The translations under genes and the position numbers were made by a program. From Macrostomum hystrix (taxonomy: Eukaryota > Platyhelminthes > Macrostomidae), in contig CATNEN010000008.1 of assembly GCA_950097015.1 (NCBI GenBank), positions 3,694,501 to 3,758,500 on the forward strand: DNA of 64,000 nucleotides. Reading direction: 5' to 3'. Positions 55,644 through 64,000 of the stretch are shown here, in pieces. Under the pieces are notes generated by a model. The model searched no databases. It had not been told where the DNA came from and saw nothing but the letters and a program-made list of their open reading frames with translations. The stretch's first letter is position 1, and each line of letters opens with the position of its first letter.

Positions 55644-57616
55644 GAGCTGGGACTAAATCCGGCCCTTAGCTCTCTGGAGTTCGTCGCTGACTTTGCCAGC
55701 CGCTATGGGGCCGCAACAGCAAATTACTCAGACCCTGACGGCGCCTTTGATCTCTACGCCTCTCCTTTTCCTTGCGTTCGCGTGCGAAACCTCCTAGCCA
55801 ACGAGGCCGCGTTGAATGCTCTGGCCGCCGCGGCTGAGCGTCTGGCCTACACTCGCCGGAGCAGCGACCTGCACCAGCTGGCGCAGTCCAACGACCTGGC
55901 TGAAGCTTCAACAAGAGTTCCACCGGCTCTGCGTCAGTGCCGCGACTTCCTGCTAAAGAAGGTCCGGCCGTGGCTTCAGCAGTTGACGGGCTTGGAGCTG
56001 AACGACTCCGAGCTGGATGTCACCTGTTCCAGGTACGGCCGCGGCGACTGCCTGCTGTGCCACGACGATCGAATGCTGGGTCGGCGCATCGCCTTTGTCT
56101 GGTATCTGGTCGACTCCGCCTGGTCGGTTGCTGATGGCGGCGCTCTCGACCTGTTGGCGCCGAAGTCGACGGACAGCGTCGGGACGATGTCGGTGATGCC
56201 CGAAACTGTGGCCGTTTCGCTGCTGCCCGAGCGAGACGCTTTTGTCTTCTTTGAAGTGTCTCGCACTTCCTATCACCAGGTAGCCGAGGTCACCAGTGTT
56301 GATAAGGTTGGTCTCCTTTTGCATTTTCCTGTTGGAAATGAAGGCTTGCTTCCCAAAGCACTAATGCCAAATTAAGCCTGATTAACCCAGCCCTAGCAAC
56401 ATCCCCACCGTTTGTCAAACCTGCCAGGTCCCCTGTTTAATCCTTCTATTTCCTAACTCCCAATCCTATCTTTTCAGATTCCCAGTTCTTAGCAACCTCT
56501 TTCCTACATTCCCAGTTCTAATCATCTTCCTTCCCAGATCCCCTGTTTGAGCCAGCCCCATAGCTTCTATGAGCTTCTTCTTGTGACAGCCTCCTAAGTC
56601 CCGAGTTTCATCCTATTTTCACTCCTCAAATCACTTTCTTCCAGGTGCGCCTCTCAGTGCACGGCTGGTTTCGCTTCCCCGCCGGTGATCCAGCCGCGGC
56701 GGCTCTTGTCGACGATTCCAAATTAGAAGCAGCTCCGCAGACTCTGCTGCGCCTAGAGGCACCCCTGGCCATAGACGAAGATCTGGTGTACAAGTGGGTA
56801 AACTACGCCTACCTGGCTCCTGAAACTCAAGCCGAAATTCAGTCGAGTTTCGGTGAAGAATCCCAGATTCGTCTGGACCACTTTCTTAATGACACCCTGG
56901 TGGCCGAGCTCCTTCAGCATTTGGCCGAGTCACGGTGGACTCGAGTCGGCCCTCTCACACGCCGCAACTATGACGTCATCGATGACGTGAAAGAGAGGCC
57001 GCTGATTGGCGAGCTGGATCAACTGTTTCGCTCCGACGCCATGCTGGTGATTCTCAGCGATCTTACTGGCTTGCGATTGCACTACGCCAGCAAGGCAGGC
57101 GAGGAGGATGTTAATGTCAATGAAGTCCCTGGCAACAGCAGGGACAATTCACATGGCCAGGGTGAAGGCGACACGTCTGATGAAGCCGGCGTCAGCTCGG
57201 CAAAGCGGCGCCGAACAGACGATGAAGTTGACGGCCCAGTTGGCGTCTGCCAGGGCGAGTTTCGTCGCTGGCGCCGCGGCTATTACACTCTGGTGCGAGA
57301 CAGCGACTATCGCGACGGCAAGGGCGATGGCTTCTTACTCGATGCGGTCTGGCACTGCGGTTGCACCGGTTGGCGCGAGACAATGGGCGGTGAGACGCAC
57401 TTTACTGCGGTTGGAGACTGTGATGACGAACCCCTAGTGACGGTTACGCCCGAAGATAACTGTCTGAACCTGGTGTACCGCGAGTGCGACACTGTGCCTT
57501 TCGTCAAATACTTGAACGCTAACGCAGCTCAGTTAAATACGGCGGGAGAGTTCTTCGACTATCGCGCGCTTTATCTCGAACCGGCAGCTTCTGAAGCTGA
57601 AAATTTTTCAGCATGA
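55644..57616 (+). CDS. OGFOD1: Prolyl 3-hydroxylase OGFOD1 (Tpa1 family), first exon not found
   Basis: Two exons: 55644-56306 (acceptor CGCTCGCAG) and 56645-57616 (TGA), joined in phase 0 across a 338-bp intron. 544 residues are visible, close to the full length of the family. The N-terminal dioxygenase domain has the iron-binding HxD in LLCHDD and the distal histidine in SYHQVAEV, followed by RLSVHGWF. The C-terminal domain has YKWVNYAYL, LSDLTGLRLHY, VCQGEFRRW, HCGCTGW and NCLNLVYRE, all family landmarks. An acidic loop with a KRRR basic cluster (about 57130-57230) is inserted where vertebrates also have a variable acidic loop. The enzyme uses 2-oxoglutarate, Fe(II) and O2 to hydroxylate a proline in ribosomal protein uS12 (RPS23), affecting translation accuracy. 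Only the short N-terminus is missing. Confidence 0.94.
56307..56644. other. OGFOD1 intron
   Basis: 338 bp with a few degenerate CCCAGTTCTTAG/CCTTCC repeats; ends CACTTTCTTCCAG. Confidence 0.8.
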
Positions 57617-57654
57617 TTACGTTGGTTTTTGTCACTGGTTCTACAGACCTGTTC

Positions 57655-57835
57655 ACAAACTTGCTTTATCAGCTTATAAATTGGCTTGTCCAATTTAAAA
57701 ATCGGCTTGACCAATTTAAAAATCGGCTTGACGAATTTACAAATCGGCTTGACCAATTTACAAATTGGCTTGACAAGTTTACTTGCTTGACTTGATTAGC
57801 TTGGGCTTGACCAATTTAAAAATAAGCTTGACTAC
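57655..57835. repeat. Short minisatellite, about 21-bp unit, after the OGFOD1 stop
   Basis: About seven degenerate copies of ATCGGCTTGACCAATTTAAA plus A, starting about 50 bp after the stop; probably 3' UTR. Confidence 0.8.
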
Positions 57836-58114
57836 GCTGTACGCATCAAATAGTTATTAATGATTGTGTCTGTCTTTGTTCCTTGCATTTCTAATTGCAG
57901 CAATACACTTTTGAAATGACGAGTTAAGAGCGCGTTGGAATGAATGTAACAAGGATCCCCCTGCTCTAAGGAGAAATTCTTAAAATAATGTCTTCTCTTT
58001 TGACCTTTTGGCTTAACAGACCCCGCTTCGGGCTAGAGACCAAAATCTTTGGCTTCTCTAGCAGAATTAAAAAAGCAATTAAGTAACTCTTATTATCTTG
58101 CCGGCAGCTGGATC
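57836..58114. other. Anonymous intergenic sequence
   Basis: Contains TTTTGACCTTTTGGCTTAAC near 57998, faintly reminiscent of a U2 snRNA 5' end, but not extendable. Confidence 0.25.
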
Positions 58115-58406
58115 TTAATTATCCTTTGTAGGCGGGGGCGAGTCGTTGGCAGACTTTAATGTTTTATCTTTCTTACTTCCGTTTCCCTTTGCTTGCTTCT
58201 GTAGGCTAAATGCTCTCGGGTATAATTTTGGCGATTTTGTTGCGCTTAGTTCTGCAACCTTCTTTTGCAACGAAATCACTTTGTGCAGCAGAGCTTTGTC
58301 TGAGAGCTCCCGCTTTTGGAATCGCGCACCGTTTAATTTTCCGTTCTCCTCTGTAGAATTCTTCAAAGTCAGGTTATTTTTAAAGCGCACTGCTGATAAC
58401 AGACAA
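58115..58406 (-). CDS. Possible last exon of an unrecognised minus-strand gene
   Basis: The minus strand has an acceptor ATTATTGCAG followed by an open frame to TAA at 58115-58117, with RFQKRELSDKALLHKVISLQ, then KKVAELSATKS, a coiled-coil-like heptad stretch, and a Lys/Ser/Pro-rich tail ending PPPTKDN. It is complex, charged sequence rather than repeat. No upstream partner exon was identified. Could be a chance ORF. Confidence 0.33.
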
Positions 58407-59497
58407 CTGCAATAATGACAGATCCGTTATTGAGTGTCTCATAGGACTAACTAACAAGAACGAGCATTGTTTCAATCGTGCACAACATTGTGCGTGGCCC
58501 ATTGCTGTGATGACGCACTTGAGAATCGAAGCATCGCCTGCGAGCAATTCCGGAAGTGCGATTTCAAACTGCATCCCTCTCTGGATAGCCACTCGATTGT
58601 ACTTCCCTTAGCCTCCATCGTGCACTATTATCCGCCATGGGACAAGGGCTGCTATCCGGCCACCTGTTTCCGATGTCACTGGTCTCCCGAGTCTTTTTGT
58701 CTCCTCAATCCGACGAAGCGTGCCCCCGGTCAATGAAGCCTCTCGGCGGCTTTTTAATATCCTCCAGAAGAAGCCCGAGCTCGCATCCTGTTCGAAATAA
58801 TCTCGGCGAGAAGCTTTGGCGCCTCCTCCCAAACGATAATTAGCCGGCGAGGCTATTCGCTTCGCTCTTTGGCATTCGCTTCCCTGGGAGCGAAGTTTCC
58901 TGCCTTGCAGTGTCGGCTATTCGGCTAGTTTTTTGTTCCCGCTTCGCCAGGTAGCATCTTCCTGGCCTACCATTAAAATTGACCGGAATGTCGCATGATT
59001 ACTGGAAGATTCCTACATTTTTCTGGCTCTGATTCTTGCTGACTGCTCTGTCCCAATGGTTAGAGCCTATTGGAAGCCCCACGGACCTCGGCTCTTATCG
59101 AGAATAATTGATGGCATGTTCATCAATGGCTGACATGTCTTTTAATCTGCTGGCAGTACTAAAGTATATATTGTGGCACAAAAAATATTTTTTATAAACA
59201 GCTCGCAGACGCTTACAAATCAATTTATTTTGGAACTGTTCCCTTGCTTGTTGTTCAAAACAAGACAACAAGTACTTCGCACTTCAGTGTACATTAGCCA
59301 AATCACTCGTTTAACGTTTAACGCCACATGGCTTTGTGGCGTTAAACGCTTTGTCCCGAGTGTACATTGTCTTAAAATATGCCACCCATCACTGACGTCA
59401 GACGTCACTGTGTGTACATCGTTTCCTCCCGAGTGTACATTGCCCTAATCTATGCCACCCATCAAAAACCGAAATGATTCTTATCAATAAATGAACC
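58407..59497. other. Unassigned region with GC-richer patch
   Basis: 58560-58900 is GC-richer with overlapping short ORFs on both strands; none shows a family motif and I could not choose a frame. Near 59059, CCAATGGTTAGAGCC resembles a SINE A box but no B box follows. 59320-59460 has two copies of GAGTGTACATTG. Confidence 0.3.
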
Positions 59498-60507
59498 CAG
59501 ATCCTTCAGAGCCTCAGCTGCTACTTCCCTCAGATCCTTCAGAGCCTCTGCTGCTACTTCCCTCAGATCCTTCAAAGCCTCAGCTGCTACTTTCCTCAGA
59601 TCCTTCAGAGCCTCAGCTGCTACTTCCCTCAGATCCTTCAGAGCCTCAGCTGCTACTTCCCTCAGATCCTTCAGTACCTCAGCTGCTACTTCCCTCAGAT
59701 CCTTCAGAGCCTCTGCTGCTACTTTCCTCAGATCCTTCAGAGCCTCTGCTGCTACTTCCCTCAGATCCTTCAGAGCCTCTGCTGCTACTTCCCTAAGATA
59801 TTTCAGAGCCTCTGCTGCTACTTCCCTCAGATCCTTCAGAGCCTCAGCTGCTACTTCCCTCAGATCCTTCAGTACCTCAGCTGCTACTTTCCTCAGATCC
59901 TTCAGAGCCTCTGCTGCTACTTTCCTCAGATCCTTCAGAGCCTCTGCTGCTACTTCCCTCAGATCCTTCAGAGCCTCTGCTGCTACTTCCCTAAGATATT
60001 TCAGAGCCTCTGCTGCTACTTCCCTCAGATCCTTCAGAGCCTCAGCTGCTACTTTCCTCAGATCCTTCAGAGCCTCTGCTGCTACTTCCCTCAGATCCTT
60101 CAGAGCCTCAGCTGCTACTTTCCTCAGATCCTTCAGAGCCTCTGCTGCTACTTCCCTCAGATCCTTCAGAGCCTCAGCTGCTACTTCCCTCAGATCCTTC
60201 AGAGCCTCTGCTGCTACTTTCCTCAGATCCTTCAGAGCCTCAGCTGCTACTTCCCTCAGATCCTTCAGTACCTCAGCTGCTACTTTCCTCAGATCCTTCA
60301 GAGCCTCTGCTGCTACTTCCCTCAGATCCTTCAGTACCTCAGCTGCTACTTTCCTCAGATCCTTCAGAGCCTCTGCTGCTACTTCCCTCAGATCCTTCAG
60401 TATCCCTCAAATCCTTCAGTATCCCTCAAATCCTTCAGTATCCCTCAGATCCTTCAGTATCCCTCAGATCCTTCAGTATCCCTCAGATCCTTCAGTATCC
60501 CTCAGAT
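59498..60507. repeat. Minisatellite, 33-bp unit grading into an 18-bp unit
   Basis: About 27 copies of CAGATCCTTCAGAGCCTCAG then CTGCTACTTCCCT, with CTTTCCT, GTACCTC and ATATTTC variants. It ends in about seven copies of ATCCTTCAGTATCCCTCA. Multiples of three keep the plus strand open at the start (59491-59796); an artefact. Confidence 0.95.
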
Positions 60508-61934
60508 CATATTCTAATTAGCAATAAGTCCATATAAGCCCATCTAGTAGCAAATGTGGATCGAAGCAGATATATTGTAAATTTAAAAAACAATAATTGC
60601 ACAATGTATCCACAGACTTTTCAATTATTTTTTGTTCTTATTCATTAAATTAATTAAGGACACAACTTTTTTGGGCTTTCTCATTCCTCAAAACATCTTA
60701 CCGGGCCTGTTCATGCTGTTCAAATTTGGCGCAACTAATGCTATTCGATTCGTTGGGCCTTGGGGCATTTTTCCTCATCTGAAATTTCCTAATTTAGAAG
60801 TTGGGGACCACCACCGAAATAATTAGCTTTAATCATCTGCCTCAGTGAACCTGATGTAATTTATTATTTGTTAAGTTGCTGCATTGCAGTGGGATTTGCA
60901 GTGGGAAGCTCTGAACATGTAGTCACCTGAAGAGCCATGTGTGCAGCATTGATTACTATAGCTCGTAGATCTTGACTGCATTAATCCGACCGTATAAAGC
61001 AGTATAAATCTGCTATTCCAGATTTTAAATCCGAATAAGAGCCTTGTAAACTTTGTCGGCTGACGTAGTATCATATACCATAGGTACAATAGGTAAAGGT
61101 ACACAAGGTTAGCTACTGAACGTAGAGCGAATTTCTAATTCTATTTACCTTTGTTATATTCACAGAAAGCACAGTCATTCGATAGATTTCTATTCTAAAA
61201 CTAAGCAAGGCAAAAAATAAAACTAAAACTAACCGTCGTGGATGAAACACAGAAAACGTAAAAAATCTGAAAAATGCTCTTCTAAAAATATTTTTTCTAA
61301 AAATTTGAAAGGCTTTTATTGAATTAAACGCACTTGTCTATCTTCCTATTCTATATAATGATAATAAAAATACATTCCAAAATTGATTGGTATTTTTTGT
61401 TTGCAATTGCTTTAAAGTAAAACAAAGATTCCGGATTTAAGCAATTAAAAGATCATGTAAAATAGTTTAACACAAGGCCAGACAACCTGCAATAAATAAA
61501 ATCCAATTTAGTCTTTCCTTATAAGTACTCAGAAAAGAAATACGGCGGTCGGAACTCAATGTCTAAAATAAGTATTTTGAGCCGGATATGACAATTCGGC
61601 TTACTTTTCTTACTTTTCATTTTGCTTTGCCAGGTTTTTGTTGGTTATTTATAACCCTTTTTTACTTCTAATGTTTATGGCGTCTTGTTTTGGAAAGGAA
61701 AATAATTTGATATTTTATGTCACCAAGGTAGTCAGCAGGAAATTTGACAAAACTTATTCTGCAGTGTGACGATCATTCCAAAATTATTACCTCAAAAGTA
61801 AGGATGTACGAGTACAAAGGAGGCAACAGTGATGCAGAAGAAAAGAAAGAGATATCAACAGCATTTATTGCTGAATTTTCTATCAGTTCACATAGTACTT
61901 TTTTCCAGATCAGTCGTTGAATAGGTCATTACCC
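60508..61934. other. Anonymous AT-rich sequence
   Basis: A 64-codon open stretch at 60632-60826 without an ATG or family match is the only notable ORF. No array, tRNA or SINE seen. Confidence 0.35.
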
Positions 61935-62615
61935 AAACTTCAGTTTGAGTCGATCATTACCCCCCGATCCTTCAGTTTGAGTCTATCATTACCCCCCGAT
62001 CCTTCAGTTTGAGTCGATCATTACCCCCCGATCCTTCAGTTTGAGTCGATCATTACCCCCGATCCTTCAGTTTGAGTCGATCATTACCCCTTGATCCTTC
62101 AGTTTGAGTCGAGCATTACCCCTTGATCCTTCAGTTTGAGTCGATCATTACCCCCCGATCCTTCAGTTTGAGTCGATCATTACACCTTGATCCTTCAGTT
62201 TGAGTCGATCATTACACCTTGATCCTTCAGTTTGAGTCGAGCATCATCCCTGATTCTTCAGTTTGAGTGTATCATTACCCCTGATTCTTCAGTTTGAGTC
62301 GATCATTACCCCTGATTCTTCAGTTTGAGTCGAGCATTACCCCTTGATGCTACAGTTTGAGTCGAGCATTACCCCTTGATTCTTCAGTTTGAGTCGAGCA
62401 TTACCCCTGATCCTTCAGTTTGAGTCGAGCATTACCCCTGATTCTTCAGTTTGAGTGTATCATTACCCCTTGATCCTTCAGTTTGAATCGAGCATTACCC
62501 CTTGATGCTACAGTTTGAGTCGATCATTACCCCTGATTCTTCAGTTTGAGTCGAGCATTACCCCTTGATGCTACAGTTTGAGTCGATCATTACCCCTAAT
62601 TCTTCAGGCTTCGTC
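61935..62615. repeat. Minisatellite, about 30-32-bp unit
   Basis: About 22 copies of CTTCAGTTTGAGTCGATCAT then TACCCC and a variable TTGATC/CCGATC/TGATTC joint. The shared GATCCTTCAG core is also present in the 59.5-kb array. Confidence 0.94.
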
Positions 62616-63792
62616 TGTTGTGGCCCAAATTAATTTACCCTTTTCCAGCATTCCGAACGTACGAGCCATTCAACAGACTGTGACAAAACAAAAAGTTAAA
62701 TTTAGTGCATTTATCAGTGAGCAGTGGGACTTTATTTGAAAAGGAGAGATTGAATTATACTATTTAAAAAAATTAATTTAAGCCATCCTCTTTGACTAAC
62801 GAAAGCTTAATTTAGCCTGAAAACGTCCATCAAGTGCAGCATTCGCGTGGGCGTGTGTTTTGTAAAAAATCGCGGTATTAGTGCATGCTGTTCTTTGTAG
62901 AATATTTCTCATTGCAGCTACCTGGAATTAGCTTCGTACCTTGGAATCTGCCCAAAAATTGCTTCCTAAAATTAGTCCAATAGAATCCACTCAAAATAAT
63001 ACGTTACCTAGAATCTGTTTCACGGAATCGGCCAAAAATTCACGCGCCAAGAATCTCTCTAAAGAAATCTAAGATACCATGGAAACGCAGATGGAAGCGT
63101 GTCGGACAGAATCAGTAGAACAATAGCTTTCCTAGAAACGTCGATCTACTAATCTGCCGAAAGTGTACAGTGTAGAATTGCAGCCTTAAAAACTTTCCTG
63201 ATAATTTGCATTTGCACTCAAACGGCACATGTACTCGGCTTATATTCCACATTTCGTTTAAAACAAACGGACAAAACTGGTTCCGGTTTTAAAAAAAGTA
63301 AGCAAAAGTTGTGAATTCCCGTCCTCCCAGCGAGTGTAGCATTCGTATACGGGCGTATCTAAGCTCGGTTTTGACCCAGTTTTCAGGCTAACTGAAGCTA
63401 GCATGCCATCCATATATCAGGGCTAGTGTTGTGTGTGTGTGTTCTTTTCATAGAAATTACAGCTGCATTCCCAGCTCCCAGTAAATCCCTTATGGGATCG
63501 CTTTGTACTCTCAGGCAAGGGTTGACAGAGATAGGCGAATCGGTTGCTGACTGACTGAGCTCCTCTACCTCTTCCCTCAAGCCTTGGTCGAGTTAGTTGT
63601 CTGTCAAATTTAATAGGAAAAGACGCAGAAAAATTAAAGAGCAAAGTGTCAGCGAGTTAGAGATGGGGAGTCAGGCCAGTAAGATTGGAGACTGTAATCT
63701 GTGGTTAATCTGTACTTCAGCTATCGCTCTCACAACCTAGCAAAGAATAAAAGATAGCAGGAAAGCTCAAATTAAAGAATTAATGAAACAGT
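62616..63792. other. Anonymous sequence
   Basis: Short degenerate GGAATC-containing repeats at 62935-63065 (CCTGGAATTAGC, CTTGGAATCTGC, CCTAGAATCTG). Minus-strand open stretches at 63398-63644 are not recognisable. Confidence 0.35.
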
Positions 63793-64000
63793 GTGACACC
63801 AAGAGTGACACCGAGAGTGACACCGAGAGTGACACCGAGAGTAACACCGAGAGTGATACTGAGAGTGACACCGAGAGTAACACCGAGAGTGATACTGAGA
63901 GTGACACCGAGAGTAACACCAAGAGTGATACTGAGAGTGACACCAAGAATGATACTGAGAGTGACACCAAGAATGATACTGAGAGTGACACCAGAATGAT
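63793..64000. repeat. Minisatellite, 12-bp unit, running off the window
   Basis: About 17 copies of GTGACACCGAGA with GTAACACC and GTGATACT variants. Open at the right window edge. ORFs on both strands are artefacts. Confidence 0.95.

Noticed and set aside
57995..58030. U2 snRNA-like gene
   Set aside because: Only a short CTTTTGGCTTAA-like match; no branch-site recognition region or Sm site follows.
1..64000. CRISPR arrays
   Set aside because: All arrays are head-to-tail minisatellites without unique spacers, and the genome is eukaryotic.

Overview
This is a window of animal nuclear genome. Coding exons are GC-rich and sit in AT-rich non-coding DNA. Genes are split by GT-AG introns, the standard code is used, there are tRNA-derived SINEs and Ty3/Gypsy retrotransposons, and roughly one third of the sequence (my tally is about 21 kb of 64 kb) is tandem minisatellite in some 25 unrelated arrays. 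The gene set (AP-2 transcription factor, TMEM258, CP110, RABL2, OGFOD1) is metazoan, and CP110 plus RABL2 imply a ciliated animal. A flatworm or another lophotrochozoan would fit, but I cannot name the species from the sequence.

Layout. 0-3.3 kb: a long 21-bp minisatellite entering from outside the window. 3.6-4.0 kb: a small unrecognised single-exon gene (+). 4-7 kb: three arrays and one possible minus-strand exon. 7.2-9.4 kb: a 5'-truncated, frameshifted Ty3/Gypsy copy (+) ending in a polypurine tract and a 178-bp LTR, followed by a SINE. 10-21.75 kb: a transcription factor AP-2 gene (+), with six exons visible and introns almost filled with minisatellites. 24.36-24.98 kb: a single-exon RING-finger protein (+) with a near-perfect 23-bp array just after its stop. 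28.4-32.0 kb: CP110 homologue (-), three exons. 33.7-34.9 kb: TMEM258 (-). 36.1-38.8 kb: a nine-exon type I membrane protein (+) with a discoidin-like domain, Ig-like domains, one transmembrane helix and a short tail. 40.5-50.8 kb: RABL2 (+), six exons, with a decayed Ty3/Gypsy element (-) inside intron 1. 55.6-57.6 kb: OGFOD1 (+), two exons visible. The remainder is arrays and anonymous DNA.

Exon models were built by hand. Splice phases were checked exon by exon: RABL2 sums to 618 nt (205 aa), the discoidin/Ig gene to 1494 nt (497 aa), TMEM258 to 246 nt (81 aa), the visible CP110 exons to 2109 nt (702 aa) and the visible AP-2 exons to 1515 nt (504 aa), all in frame. OGFOD1 and AP-2 lack a recognisable first coding exon.

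The most unusual feature is how closely the minisatellites hug exon edges: many begin or end within a few tens of bases of a splice site or stop codon, each with its own unit. Other points of interest are the discoidin/Ig receptor, a poly-Q replacement inside the AP-2 dimerisation domain, and a possible TMEM258-CP110 trans-spliced pair.
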